Shown here: one piece after another, positions 1-9,070 of the stretch
How the letters are laid out: every line of letters begins with the position of its first letter
Position numbering within the stretch: the stretch's first letter is position 1
Assembly: GCF_009830105.1 (NCBI RefSeq)
Contig: NZ_WURB01000002.1
Span: forward strand, 186,001-250,000
Source of the DNA: Microvirga makkahensis
GTDB taxonomy: Bacteria > Pseudomonadota > Alphaproteobacteria > Rhizobiales > Beijerinckiaceae
Length of the DNA: 64,000 nt
Reading direction: 5' to 3'
Notes under the pieces: model-generated
What the model was told of the DNA's origin: nothing
The model's database searches: none
Seen by the model: the letters and a program-made list of their open reading frames with translations, nothing else
Program-made: the position numbers and the translations under genes

Positions 1-66
1 CAGGCGGCTCAAGCCTCCGGTCTCGCAGATGGCGCGGGGCGTAGTCTGAAAGGTGAAGTCGTTCAT
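1..66 (-). CDS. Iron-containing alcohol dehydrogenase, N-terminal fragment (cut by window edge)
   Basis: Only the first 22 codons are in the window. The peptide starts MNDFTFQTTPRAICETGG, which resembles the N-terminus of iron-type alcohol dehydrogenases and maleylacetate reductases, where a short beta-strand and an 'RxxxGxG' turn precede the NAD-binding domain. A good ribosome binding site (AGGGAGG, about 7 bases upstream) supports the ATG. It follows the GMC oxidoreductase in the same direction with a short gap, so it is probably the next gene of the leftward operon. The family call rests on very little sequence. The rest of the gene lies beyond the left edge. Confidence 0.5.
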   Translation of the reverse strand, partial: MNDFTFQTTPRAICETGGLSRL

Positions 67-95
67 TGCGGATCCTCCCTGTTCATGGGCAGCGT

Positions 96-1703
96 TCACG
101 AAACCTTCTCGCGGGCATCCGCTTGAACGAGATCGCTGCCCTTTTCGGCGATCATCATGACCGCCGCTGCCGTGTTGGCCGAGACCATGGCCGGCATGAC
201 GGATGCATCGACGATGCGCAGCCCCTCAAGACCGTGGACCCTCAGGCGCTCATCCACCACGGCGCGCGGACTCTTGCCCATGCTGCATGTGCCGATGGCG
301 TGATAAATCGTCTGGCCGTTGCGCCTTGCGAAGTCGAGCCATTCGTCGTCGGTGTTCACGTTGGATCCCGGGTTCATCTCGTAGGCGCGATACCGGTCCA
401 TGGCGGGCTGCTCGATGATCCGCCGCGCGATACGCATGCCGCCGATCAGGGATTCCTGGTCGGTCCGGGCGGACAGGAAATTCGGACGGATCGCCGGCGG
501 GGCCATCGGATCCGGGGACTTGATGTGGATCGATCCGCGGGATTCCGGACGCAGCTGCGTGACGCCGATCGTCATGCCGGGCTCGCGATCGAGCTTGCGC
601 TCGCCGGCATTCGCATAGCTCGCATGCATGAAGAAGTACTGCACATCGGGCGTTTCCAGCTCCGGGCGCGTCTTGACGAAGCCGTGCGCGAGGCCGGTCC
701 CGTAGGTGAGGATCCCCTTTCGGGTCAGGAAGTACTGACCGACGGCGAGGCCGAGTCGCCATCCTCGCGTCAATTCGTTGAGCGTGACCGGAAGTTTCAC
801 GCGCCAGTTCATGCGCGTGGCAAAGTGGTCGATGTAGTTGTTGCCCACACCCGGCAGGGCATGGAACACCGGAATGCCGGCCGACGCCAGCGTCCCGGGA
901 TCCCCGACGCCCGACAATTCGAGCAGATGCGGGGTCTGCACGGCCCCGGCTGCAAGGATCACCTCGGCCCGCGCCCTCACCTCTCGCTCCTCGTTGCCGA
1001 TCCGGTATCTCACACCGACGGCGCGACGCCCTTCGAAATTGATACGGGTGACATGAGCGAGGGTCTGGACCTTCAGGTTCGGCCGCGACAGGGCCGGACG
1101 AAGATAAGCGTCCGCCGCGCTCCAGCGCCGTCCCTTGTGCTGGTTGACCTGATAATAGCCGAAGCCTTCCTGGCTCGCCCCGTTGTAGTCGGGATTGCGC
1201 GGGAAGCCTGCCTGCTTCGCCGCCTCGATGAAGGCCTCCGAGATCGGCGGACGTTCGGCGACGCGAACGATGTGGAGCGGCCCGCTTCCACCCCGCAGCT
1301 CGCTTTCGCCGTCCTCGAACGCCTCGAGCCTTTTGAAATAAGGGAGAACGTCCTGGAAGCTCCAACCGGTGGCTCCCATCTGCGCCCAAAGATCGTAATC
1401 CTGTGCTTGCCCACGCACGAAGATCATGCCGTTGATCAGCGTCGACCCGCCGAGCCCCTTGCCGCGCGGCACCACGATGGTTCGGTTGTAGACGTTTTCC
1501 TCGGGCTCCGTCTGAAAGCGCCAGTTGTACTTCGCATTCGTCAGGAGCTTGCTGAATCCTGCGGGAATGGAAATCCAGAACCCGCTGTCGGTGCCGCCGG
1601 CCTCGAGCATGAGCACGCTGTTCTTGGAATTGGCCGTCAGCCGGTTCGCCAGCACGCAGCCGGCCGTCCCACCGCCGACGATGATGTAGTCAAAGGATTC
1701 CAT
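96..1703 (-). CDS. GMC-family FAD oxidoreductase (choline/alcohol dehydrogenase-like)
   Basis: Flavoprotein of the glucose-methanol-choline family, expected to oxidise a primary alcohol to an aldehyde. The 535-residue length is normal. The FAD dinucleotide motif GGGTAG sits at residues 10-15, the family signature PRGKGLGGST follows near residue 80, and the catalytic pair is present: His468 in YHAIGTCSMG and Asn510 in SANTAAA. No signal peptide or membrane segment is visible, so it is probably cytoplasmic. It is the penultimate visible gene of the leftward operon, between the GlcD-like oxidase and an iron-type alcohol dehydrogenase. With the aldehyde dehydrogenase at 6919-8352 it suggests stepwise alcohol to aldehyde to acid oxidation. 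The substrate cannot be read from the sequence; choline is unlikely because no betaine genes are nearby. Confidence 0.9.
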   Translation of the reverse strand: MESFDYIIVGGGTAGCVLANRLTANSKNSVLMLEAGGTDSGFWISIPAGFSKLLTNAKYNWRFQTEPEENVYNRTIVVPRGKGLGGSTLINGMIFVRGQAQDYDLWAQMGATGWSFQDVLPYFKRLEAFEDGESELRGGSGPLHIVRVAERPPISEAFIEAAKQAGFPRNPDYNGASQEGFGYYQVNQHKGRRWSAADAYLRPALSRPNLKVQTLAHVTRINFEGRRAVGVRYRIGNEEREVRARAEVILAAGAVQTPHLLELSGVGDPGTLASAGIPVFHALPGVGNNYIDHFATRMNWRVKLPVTLNELTRGWRLGLAVGQYFLTRKGILTYGTGLAHGFVKTRPELETPDVQYFFMHASYANAGERKLDREPGMTIGVTQLRPESRGSIHIKSPDPMAPPAIRPNFLSARTDQESLIGGMRIARRIIEQPAMDRYRAYEMNPGSNVNTDDEWLDFARRNGQTIYHAIGTCSMGKSPRAVVDERLRVHGLEGLRIVDASVMPAMVSANTAAAVMMIAEKGSDLVQADAREKVS

Positions 1704-1749
1704 GACGATATTCTTTCATAAACTCTGGCGGCCGCGGTCGAGGCGATCT

Positions 1750-3138
1750 TCAGGGGGAAAGCACCTTGCCCGGGTTCAGCAATCCTCCCGGATCGAGCGT
1801 GCGCTTGAGCTTGCGGGCCAACGTCATTTCGGCACCGGAGCGATAGCGGACCAGCTCGCCGACGCGATATTGACCGATCCCGTGCTCCGCCGAGATGCTC
1901 CCGCCATGGGCGGCCACCGCGTCATGGACGATGCGGTTGACGATCGCCGCGTCATGGCCTTCATCGACGAGCACATTGTAATGGATGTTGCCGTCGCCGA
2001 GATGACCGAAGGCGTTCACCCGTGTTCCGGGAACTCCGGCGGCGAGAGTCTTCCCGGCCTCTGCGAGAAAGCGCGGCACGGCGGTGAGAGGCACCGACAC
2101 GTCGTGCTTGACGCTCTTGCCCTCACGCGCCTCGGATTCCGTCACGTGCTCCCGCAGGGCCCAGAGTTGCGCAGCCTGTGCTCCCGATTCGGCGATGACG
2201 CCGTCGAGGGCGATCTCGCGCTCGAAGGCTGCGCCGAGCATCGTCTCGGCAGCCTCGCGCAGACCTGCAAGGCTGGAGGCCGCCTCGATCAGCACGAACC
2301 ACTCACCCTCGGCAATGGGCGCCTTCAGCCCCGCATGCTTCGCCACGAGCTGCAGGGATGTTCCGGAAATCAGCTCGAAGGCCGAGATCTGATCACCCAG
2401 GTCGTCCTGAGCCAACGCGAGAAGCCGCAGGGCCGCATCGGGATCGGTGACGGACAGCAGGGCGGTCACAGAGTGCTTGGGACGCGGTACCAGACGCAGC
2501 ACGGCCGCCGTCACGATCCCCAGCGTGCCTTCGCTGCCGATGAAGAGCTGCTTCCAGTCGTAGCCGGCATTGTCCTTGCGCAGGCGGCGCAGCCCGTTTG
2601 CGAGCGTTCCGTCGGGGAGCACGACTTCGAGGCCGAGCACGAGATTTCGTGTCATGCCATAGCGCAGCACGTTCACGCCGCCGGCGTTGGCGGCAACGAC
2701 GCCGCCAATGGTCGCCGAGCCCTCCGCCGCGAGGCTGATCGGCAGCAGGCGCCCGACCGCAGCCGCCGCGTCCTGCGCAACCTTCAGAATGCAGCCGGCC
2801 TCGGCTTCGATGGTCATGCCGACGGCGTCGAGCTCACGGACGGCCGCCATCCGGGTGAGAGACAGGACGATCTGCGTGCCCGAGGCATCCGGTACCGCGC
2901 CGCCGGCCAGCCCTGTGTTTCCGCCCTGCGGAACGATGGAAGCGCCTGCCTCGCGGCAGATATGCACGATCCGCACCACCTGGTCCGTCGATGATGGCCG
3001 AACGACACAGGCGGGCCGACCCGGGAAGAGTTTGCGCCAGTCGACTGCGTAAGGCTCGAGGTCGGGCCCTTCAGTAATGACTGCGGACGGGCCGAGCGCC
3101 TCTGCCAGCCGTGCCGGGAGATCCGATGGAATGCTCAT
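1750..3138 (-). CDS. FAD-linked 2-hydroxyacid oxidase, GlcD/D-lactate dehydrogenase type
   Basis: Member of the FAD_binding_4 / FAD-oxidase_C family (glycolate oxidase GlcD, D-lactate and D-2-hydroxyglutarate dehydrogenases). These enzymes oxidise a D-2-hydroxyacid to the 2-oxoacid. The FAD-binding loop PQGGNTGL is at residues 70-77. The C-terminal half carries the family marks NAFGHLGDGNIH and SAEHGIG, which contain the metal- and substrate-binding histidines. Length (462 residues) is typical. Its ATG overlaps the stop codon of the E1 gene by four bases (ATGA), so the two are translationally coupled. Its 2-oxoacid product would be a logical substrate for that thiamine enzyme. The true substrate is unknown, and no GlcE or GlcF partner is present. 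Confidence 0.88.
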   Translation of the reverse strand: MSIPSDLPARLAEALGPSAVITEGPDLEPYAVDWRKLFPGRPACVVRPSSTDQVVRIVHICREAGASIVPQGGNTGLAGGAVPDASGTQIVLSLTRMAAVRELDAVGMTIEAEAGCILKVAQDAAAAVGRLLPISLAAEGSATIGGVVAANAGGVNVLRYGMTRNLVLGLEVVLPDGTLANGLRRLRKDNAGYDWKQLFIGSEGTLGIVTAAVLRLVPRPKHSVTALLSVTDPDAALRLLALAQDDLGDQISAFELISGTSLQLVAKHAGLKAPIAEGEWFVLIEAASSLAGLREAAETMLGAAFEREIALDGVIAESGAQAAQLWALREHVTESEAREGKSVKHDVSVPLTAVPRFLAEAGKTLAAGVPGTRVNAFGHLGDGNIHYNVLVDEGHDAAIVNRIVHDAVAAHGGSISAEHGIGQYRVGELVRYRSGAEMTLARKLKRTLDPGGLLNPGKVLSP

Positions 3139-5342
3139 CTCAACGCCTCGTCGAGGAGTGTGCCGTCGAGGGGCGCGCCCTTGGCCTCCATGGCGAGGGC
3201 CAGCCCGTGGGCAACCTCGCGACTGCCTGCGAATGCCGCGCGCTCGAGGACCTTCGAAATGGTCGGGGAAGCCTCACGGCCGTGAACCCTTTGAACCGGC
3301 TGGTCGAGCCAGTCCATGTAGCGGCGCTGAATTTCGTCGGCGAGCATCGTGCCGTAGGACGTGCCGACCGATCCCTGCTCGACGAGGATCACGTTGTTGG
3401 TCCGGCGGATGCTGGCCCCGATGGTGTCCCAATCGAGGGAGGCCCGGTCGAGGGAGCGCAGATCGATCACTTCCGCATCGACGCCCAGGCGCTCGACGGC
3501 TTCGAGGCTGCGCGTCACCATCGCCGAATAGGTCAGCACCGTCAGGTCGCGGCCGGGGCGAGCGACGCGGGCCCTGCCCAGAGGGATGACGTAGTCGAGA
3601 TCCTCGGCCGGGATGGCGCCCACCGCCTGGTAGAGGTCGACATGTTCGATCACCAGGATGGGATCGCGGCAGCGGAGGGCCGCGTTCATCAGCCCAACGT
3701 AATCGTGCGGTGTCGAGGGAGCCACGATGCGCCAGCCGGGCGACGTCGCGAAGATTCCGGCGGGATCGAGGGAGTGCTGCGATCCGTAGCCGGTACCCAT
3801 GGCGATCTTGGTGCGGAGCACGAGCGGCATATCGGCGTCGCCGCCGAACATGTGGCGGGCCTTGCCGATCTGATTGAATACCTGATCTGCGGCGACCCAC
3901 ATGAAATCGGGATACATGAACTCGATGATGGGTCGATAGCGGCCATCCATCGCGAGCCCGCCGGCGACGCCCGTGAAGGCCGCCTCGCTGATCGGCGTTC
4001 CGAGAACGCGCCCGGGATAGACATCGGCAAGCCCCCGGGTCGCGCCGTTGGTGCCGCCTTTCAGCCGGTGGATGTCCTCTCCCATAATGACGAGGGAATC
4101 GTCGGTCTCGAATCGCCGGTGCAGGACATCGGCGATCGCATCCACGAACTTCCGCTCCTTCGTCGGGCCCCGATAGGCATCGGCCTCAATGATCCTGGCC
4201 TGATCCCAGTCGGGAAGGTCTCCCCTGATGCCGACATCGACGAAGGCGGCGTCGGGCCACAGGTCGGGACGGATGCGCCGCGAATTGCCGTGCGGCTCCA
4301 CAAGCCGTTCCGCCAAGCGGGACATGACGGTCTTGCACCGGTCGCGCAGGTCGGAAGCCTCCGCCTCGTCGAGAAGGCCGCGCCTTATCATCTCGTCCGC
4401 CGTCCGCTTGAGCGGATCGCGGGCGCGCCAGGACGCCTCCTCCTCCTTGGTGCGGTAACCGAAGGCGGAGCCCGGCAGCGGCCCGTTCTGGTGGAAGAAA
4501 CGATAGACCTCGGCCTCGATCAGGGCGGGGCCTTTGCCGCTCCGGCACAAGGCCAGCGCTTCCTGGGTCGCGAGGTGGACCGCCAGGGGGTCCATGCCGT
4601 CGACCCGCCATGACGGGATTCCGAAACCGCATCCACGGCCCGACAGGCGAGCCTCCCGCGTGACCTCGTCGACCTTGGTCGCAACGGCATAGAGGTTGTT
4701 CTCGACGAAGAAGATCATCGGCAGCGACCAGGCGGCAGCGAGATTCATCGTCTCCAGAGCCGAGCCGATGTTGATGGCGCCATCCCCGAAATAGGTGACA
4801 GCGACATCCCCCGTTCCGGCGAGTTTGTGCGCCATTGCGGCGCCTGCCGCCAGAGGCACTCCGCCGCCGACAATGGCATTGGTCCCGAGCGCTCCGGCTT
4901 CGGCCCAGCGCAGGTGCATGGAGCCGCCACGTCCGTGCCCGAAACCGGGCTCGAGTCCGAGGATCTCGGCCAGCGTCCGGTGCAACACCTCCTCGACTTC
5001 GGACGGGAACTCCGCCTTGGGATCGAGCTTCGGCGCCACGTAAGCGAGCGCCTTGGCGAGGAACTGGTGGTGTCCGCGATGCGAGCCGTTTACCTGATCG
5101 CTCGTCCGGAGGCCGACGATGGAGCCTGCCGCACCTCCCTCCTGACCGATGGAGGAATGGGCCGGACCATGCACAAGCCCCTCCCCGGCAAGATCCAGAA
5201 CGGTTTCCTCGAAGGCCCGGATGAGGTGCATCTGGGTCAGCATATCGCCGAGCAGCGCAGGATCGGCCGCGTTCCAGTCCTTCAGGGTGGTGCGAAGTTC
5301 GACCCAGGGGGCTGCAGGGGCAAGCCTCGTCCGTCCGGGCAT
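3135..5342 (-). CDS. Fused alpha-beta thiamine-diphosphate E1 dehydrogenase (2-oxoacid/acetoin type)
   Basis: A 735-residue fusion of the two E1 subunits that are usually separate (PdhA/PdhB, BkdA1/A2 or AcoA/AcoB). The alpha half holds the ThDP motif, GDGAINIG at about 186-193 ending in NN at about 215. The beta half, from roughly residue 405, carries the transketolase-like pyrimidine domain (MGEDIHRLKGG) and the C-terminal transketolase domain. I chose the ATG at 5342 because it follows AGGAGA at proper spacing and clears the end of the upstream SDR; a longer reading from 5384 would overlap it. No E2 (lipoyl acyltransferase) or E3 gene is nearby. It may borrow these from elsewhere, or act as a stand-alone ThDP lyase or oxidoreductase. 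Acetoin-type or branched-chain-type cannot be decided from sequence. Confidence 0.85.
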   Translation of the reverse strand: MPGRTRLAPAAPWVELRTTLKDWNAADPALLGDMLTQMHLIRAFEETVLDLAGEGLVHGPAHSSIGQEGGAAGSIVGLRTSDQVNGSHRGHHQFLAKALAYVAPKLDPKAEFPSEVEEVLHRTLAEILGLEPGFGHGRGGSMHLRWAEAGALGTNAIVGGGVPLAAGAAMAHKLAGTGDVAVTYFGDGAINIGSALETMNLAAAWSLPMIFFVENNLYAVATKVDEVTREARLSGRGCGFGIPSWRVDGMDPLAVHLATQEALALCRSGKGPALIEAEVYRFFHQNGPLPGSAFGYRTKEEEASWRARDPLKRTADEMIRRGLLDEAEASDLRDRCKTVMSRLAERLVEPHGNSRRIRPDLWPDAAFVDVGIRGDLPDWDQARIIEADAYRGPTKERKFVDAIADVLHRRFETDDSLVIMGEDIHRLKGGTNGATRGLADVYPGRVLGTPISEAAFTGVAGGLAMDGRYRPIIEFMYPDFMWVAADQVFNQIGKARHMFGGDADMPLVLRTKIAMGTGYGSQHSLDPAGIFATSPGWRIVAPSTPHDYVGLMNAALRCRDPILVIEHVDLYQAVGAIPAEDLDYVIPLGRARVARPGRDLTVLTYSAMVTRSLEAVERLGVDAEVIDLRSLDRASLDWDTIGASIRRTNNVILVEQGSVGTSYGTMLADEIQRRYMDWLDQPVQRVHGREASPTISKVLERAAFAGSREVAHGLALAMEAKGAPLDGTLLDEALR

Positions 5343-5352
5343 GACAGCTCTC

Positions 5353-6120
5353 CTATATGTACCCGTAGGCGGTCCAGCCGCCATCGACCCCGACGACCTG
5401 ACCCGTCATGGGTCCGGACGCATCCGAGGCCAGGAACGCCGCGACTTCGGCGACTTCGTGGGTTTCGATGAGACGTCCCATCGGCGTGCGCCTCTCCAGC
5501 GCACCGAGATCGAGCCGCCCACGCGCCTGCAGGTCCTCGAGGAAGGGCGTGCGGACATAGCCCGGCGCAATGGCATTCACGCGGATTCCATGGCGTGCCC
5601 ACTCCACGGCGAGCGCCTTCGCCATGGCGGAGACGCCGCTCTTTGAGACGACATAACCCAGCCGTTCGGGCGCAGCGACCACGCCGTAGATGGAAGATGT
5701 CAGGACGATGCTCCCCCGCCCGAGCGGAACCATCCGGCGGCCCGCCTCGTGAACCGTGAGAAAGACGCCGTCGAGGTTTACGCTCATCACACGCCGCCAG
5801 CCCTCGAAATCGAGGTCGAGGGTGGGGCAGTTCTGAGAGATTCCGGCATTGGCGAGCACGATGTCGACGGGACCAAAGCGCCTCTCGGCGAGATCGAAGG
5901 CCGCCTTCACGTCGGCGGGTTCCGTCACGTTGCCGAAGGCGACAGCCGCGTTCTCGAGATCGCGGACAGCCGCTTCGGCATGTGGATCCTGGTCCAGCAC
6001 GACGACGCGGGTGCCTCGTTCCGCGAAGGTCCGTGTCATTGCGAGGCCGATACCGGAGGCTCCGCCCGTGATCAGGGCGCAGCGCCCATCGAGACCTTTC
6101 ACGGGCGGGCGGGCGGTCAT
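5353..6120 (-). CDS. Short-chain dehydrogenase/reductase (SDR)
   Basis: Classical NAD(P)-dependent SDR of 255 residues. The cofactor motif is TGGASGIG near the N-terminus, the structural motif is NAG (VLANAGIS), the catalytic Ser lies in LTSSIYG and the YxxxK pair in LGYVVSKSG. An acidic residue (VVLDQD) after beta-2 suggests NAD preference. The ATG at 6120 overlaps the stop of the upstream shikimate-dehydrogenase-like gene by four bases, with GGAG eight bases upstream. An earlier in-frame start at 6162 would run far into that gene. It probably oxidises a secondary alcohol in the same pathway as its operon partners; the substrate is unknown. Confidence 0.88.
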   Translation of the reverse strand: MTARPPVKGLDGRCALITGGASGIGLAMTRTFAERGTRVVVLDQDPHAEAAVRDLENAAVAFGNVTEPADVKAAFDLAERRFGPVDIVLANAGISQNCPTLDLDFEGWRRVMSVNLDGVFLTVHEAGRRMVPLGRGSIVLTSSIYGVVAAPERLGYVVSKSGVSAMAKALAVEWARHGIRVNAIAPGYVRTPFLEDLQARGRLDLGALERRTPMGRLIETHEVAEVAAFLASDASGPMTGQVVGVDGGWTAYGYI

Positions 6121-6914
6121 GGACGCATCTCCATGAACTCTGCCATCAGTTCCAGCTGGCATGCGAGCATGGGCCTGCCCGGATGGGTCCGGCAGCCCCG
6201 CTCCCTGGCAGCTGCCATCAGCGCCGTGACCTCGGGCTGCATGATGATCTCCGCCACCGTCTGATCCGGCGTGAGACGGGTCACATCGAGAGGAAGAGGA
6301 TCGCCTTCCTTGAGTCCGAGGGAGGTTGCATTGACGACGATCTCATGCCCTGACGGATCGCCGGTTCCAATCTCCACCGGAACGGAGGGATGATTCTCGG
6401 CAAGGCGCTGCCTCAGGTCCTCGCTCTTGCTTAGTGTGCGGTTTGCGATGGTGAGCAGCGACACGCCGGCTTCCGCCAGGGCGAACGCAATGGCATTGGC
6501 TGCTCCGCCCGCGCCGGCGAGATAGATGCGACGCCCGCGCGGCTCGATGCCGTTCTCCCGCAAGCCCGCGACGAATCCGGCTCCGTCCAGCATCTCCCCC
6601 ACAAGGCGGCCATCGGCCTCGCGGCGCACCGTGTTGACGGCCCCGATCGCCCTCGCCTGCTTGCTGACGTCGTCACAGAGATCGACGATCGCTGTCTTGT
6701 GCGGGACTGTGACGACGAACCCCTTGAGGTTGCGCATCGCCTTGAGTCCTGAGACCAGGGCCGTGAGATCGTCCGCTCCCACATGGAACGGGATGAGAAC
6801 GCCATCGACGCCGCGCTCTTGCATGAGCGAGTTGAGAGCCTGAGGCGTCTTCACGTGGTGGATGGGGTCGGCAAGAATGCCCCAGATCGCCGTTCGTCCC
6901 GTAATCTCTGTCAT
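6117..6914 (-). CDS. Shikimate-dehydrogenase-like NAD(P)-dependent dehydrogenase
   Basis: AroE-fold protein of 265 residues. The catalytic lysine (Lys73 in VTVPHK), Asn94 (AVNT) and Asp110 (LDGAGF) of shikimate/quinate dehydrogenases are conserved, and a glycine-rich cofactor loop (LAGAGGAANA) follows. The N-terminal SxS pair that grips the shikimate carboxylate is not there: the equivalent stretch reads HHVKTPQALN, with Val-Lys-Thr at 21-23. The operon is catabolic and holds no other aromatic biosynthesis genes. I infer a dehydrogenase for a different cyclic or polyhydroxy acid rather than biosynthetic AroE. Translational coupling to the downstream SDR supports a shared pathway. Confidence 0.82.
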   Translation of the reverse strand: MTEITGRTAIWGILADPIHHVKTPQALNSLMQERGVDGVLIPFHVGADDLTALVSGLKAMRNLKGFVVTVPHKTAIVDLCDDVSKQARAIGAVNTVRREADGRLVGEMLDGAGFVAGLRENGIEPRGRRIYLAGAGGAANAIAFALAEAGVSLLTIANRTLSKSEDLRQRLAENHPSVPVEIGTGDPSGHEIVVNATSLGLKEGDPLPLDVTRLTPDQTVAEIIMQPEVTALMAAARERGCRTHPGRPMLACQLELMAEFMEMRP

Positions 6915-6918
6915 CGCA

Positions 6919-8352
6919 TCACCCGAGCGTGTAGGCGACCTTCACCGCCGTATAGAACTCGCGCGCGTAGGCACCCTGCTCGCGCGGCCCGTAGGAGGAT
7001 CCCTTCCGACCGCCGAACGGCGTGTGATAGTCCACACCCGCGGTCGGCAGGTTCACCATCACCATGCCGGCGGCCGAGCGCTTCTTGAAATCGCTGGCGT
7101 ATTTCAGGGATGTCGTGCAGATCCCCGAGGAGAGGCCGAACTCGGTGTCGTTGGCGACCGTGACCGCCTCCTCGTAGTCGCGCACGCGAATTACCGTAGC
7201 GACGGGACCGAAGATCTCTTCGCGGTTGACCCGCATGCTGTTGGTGGTCTCGGTCAGAAGCGCCGGAGCCATGTAGTAACCGGGTGTCTCCCGATTGAGG
7301 ATCTCGCCCCCGGTCACGAGTTTCGCACCCTCGTTGCGGCCGATGTCAACATAGCCCAGATCCTGCTCGAGCTGGGAACGGCTCACCACCGGGCCGATGT
7401 CGGTTCCCGCCTTGAGCGCGTCATCCACCTTCAGGCCGGCCACGCGTTCTCTCAGAGCTTCGACGAAACGATCGTGAATTCCTTCTTGAACGATCAGACG
7501 CGAGGAGGCGGTGCACCGTTGCCCGGTGGAGAAGAATGCTCCGTTGACGGCGCATTCGACGGCGACCTTCAGGTCTGCATCATCGAGTACGACCAGAGGG
7601 TTCTTGCCGCCCATTTCGAGCTGGATTTTGGCGCCTCTGGCCACGAGGTCGCCCGCGAGACGGCGCCCGACCGGTACGGAACCCGTGAAGCTCACGGCCC
7701 TCACTAGCGGCGACCTGACGATGGCGTTGCCGACCTGCGAGCCCGGGCCCATCACCAGGTTGAAAACGCCATCCGGAAGGCCCGCCCGCGAGATGATCTC
7801 TGACAGGGCCCAGGCGGAGCCCGGAACGAGGTCCGCCGGCTTGAACACCACGGTGTTGCCATAGGCCAGCGCCGGCGCGATCTTCCAGGCCGGAATGGCG
7901 ATCGGGAAGTTCCAGGGCGTGATGAGACCGACCACGCCCTCGGGTTCGCGGACGATCTCGACATCCACGCCTGCCCTCACCGACGCCAGCCGGTCGCCTG
8001 TGAGGCGCAGAGCCTCGCCTGCGAAGAATTTGAAGACGCGACCGGCGCGCACGACCTCGCCCACTCCTTCCGGCAGGGTCTTGCCCTCTTCGCGCGAGAG
8101 GAGACGCCCGATTTCGTCCTTCCGGGCCAGGAGCTCGGTACCGATGCGGTCGAGGGCATCGGCCCTGGTCTCGGGGCTTGACGCGGCCCAGGCGGGGAAC
8201 GCGGCATGAGCGGACGCGATGGCCGCCTCGGTCTGGGCCGCGTCCGCCGATGCGTATTCGCCCACCACGTCATCCAGATTCGACGGGTTGATGTTGCGGT
8301 TCGTTGTGGTGCTCTCCACCCACTCGCCGCCGATGTAGTTCCGGTGCAACAT
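6919..8352 (-). CDS. NAD(P)-dependent aldehyde dehydrogenase
   Basis: Aldehyde dehydrogenase superfamily member of 477 residues, in the style of alpha-ketoglutarate semialdehyde and succinate semialdehyde dehydrogenases. The cofactor stretch TPWNFPIAIP, the general-base glutamate in LEMGGKNP and the catalytic cysteine in GQRCTA are all present. I chose the ATG at 8352 because it begins the usual MLHRNYIGGEW start and clears the LivF gene; a TTG eight codons earlier would overlap it. It lies between the transporter genes and the AroE-like dehydrogenase in one operon, consistent with oxidising an aldehyde made from the imported substrate. The exact semialdehyde is not determinable. Confidence 0.9.
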   Translation of the reverse strand: MLHRNYIGGEWVESTTTNRNINPSNLDDVVGEYASADAAQTEAAIASAHAAFPAWAASSPETRADALDRIGTELLARKDEIGRLLSREEGKTLPEGVGEVVRAGRVFKFFAGEALRLTGDRLASVRAGVDVEIVREPEGVVGLITPWNFPIAIPAWKIAPALAYGNTVVFKPADLVPGSAWALSEIISRAGLPDGVFNLVMGPGSQVGNAIVRSPLVRAVSFTGSVPVGRRLAGDLVARGAKIQLEMGGKNPLVVLDDADLKVAVECAVNGAFFSTGQRCTASSRLIVQEGIHDRFVEALRERVAGLKVDDALKAGTDIGPVVSRSQLEQDLGYVDIGRNEGAKLVTGGEILNRETPGYYMAPALLTETTNSMRVNREEIFGPVATVIRVRDYEEAVTVANDTEFGLSSGICTTSLKYASDFKKRSAAGMVMVNLPTAGVDYHTPFGGRKGSSYGPREQGAYAREFYTAVKVAYTLG

Positions 8353-8365
8353 GTCGGTCCCGTTT

Positions 8366-9070
8366 TCAGATTCCAAGATAGGCAGTCTTGATGTGCGGAT
8401 CGGCCAACAGGCCTGCTCCGGTGTTTTGCATGGCGATACGGCCGTTCTCGATCACGTAGGCGCGTTCGGCGATCTTGAGCGCATGGAAGGCCTTCTGCTC
8501 GACCAGGAGCACGGTGGTGCCCATCTGGCAGATGCGGTCGACCACATCGAACATCTGCTGCACGATGAGAGGCGCGAGGCCGAGCGAGGGTTCATCGAGC
8601 ATGAGGAGCTTGGGAGCGGCCATGAGTCCGCGCGCGATGGCGACCATCTGCTGCTCGCCTCCCGACAGCGAACCCGCCAGCTGATCGAGTCTCTCCCTGA
8701 CCCGAGGGAAGATGTCGAGAACCTCTTCGAAGCGCTTGGAGGCCCCTTCCCGCGCATTGGGGTGGTAGCAACCCATCATCACGTTGTCGCGCACGGTCAT
8801 GACCGGGAAGAGCTGCCGCGCCTCGGGAACCATGACGAGTCCGCGTCCGACGATGTCGGCAGGGTCGCGCCTGTCGATTCTTTCACCGTCGAAAACGATT
8901 TCTCCGCTTGTCGGCTTCACCAGGCCCGAGATCGTCCGCAGCAGCGTGGTCTTGCCCGCGCCGTTCGAGCCGATGATGGTCACGACCTCGCCGCGCCCGA
9001 CCTCGATCGTGATATCCTGAAGGATGACCGTACGGCCGTAGCCCGCCGTTACATTAGATACCTTGAGCAT
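8366..9070 (-). CDS. livF: LIV-type ABC transporter ATP-binding protein LivF
   Basis: ATPase subunit of a branched-chain-amino-acid-type (HAAT) importer, 234 residues. Walker A is GSNGAGKTT, the signature LSGGEQQM and Walker B LLMLDEPSLGLAP; the switch loop ends LVEQK, as usual for LivF. It overlaps the end of the LivM-LivG fusion by 17 bases, so the two are translated together. HAAT family systems carry hydrophobic amino acids but also urea, aromatic acids and short-chain amides. The surrounding dehydrogenases point to a catabolic substrate, which is not predictable from this subunit. Confidence 0.93.
   Translation of the reverse strand: MLKVSNVTAGYGRTVILQDITIEVGRGEVVTIIGSNGAGKTTLLRTISGLVKPTSGEIVFDGERIDRRDPADIVGRGLVMVPEARQLFPVMTVRDNVMMGCYHPNAREGASKRFEEVLDIFPRVRERLDQLAGSLSGGEQQMVAIARGLMAAPKLLMLDEPSLGLAPLIVQQMFDVVDRICQMGTTVLLVEQKAFHALKIAERAYVIENGRIAMQNTGAGLLADPHIKTAYLGI

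Noticed and set aside
66..1721. Long open frame (551 codons) on the + strand opposite the GMC oxidoreductase
   Set aside because: Antisense shadow of a high-GC gene; no family similarity, Arg/His-rich composition, and the minus-strand GMC gene has all catalytic residues.
3111..4613. Long + strand open frame (500 codons) opposite the E1 fusion
   Set aside because: Antisense shadow; the minus-strand E1 motifs are complete and the + frame lacks any recognisable domain.
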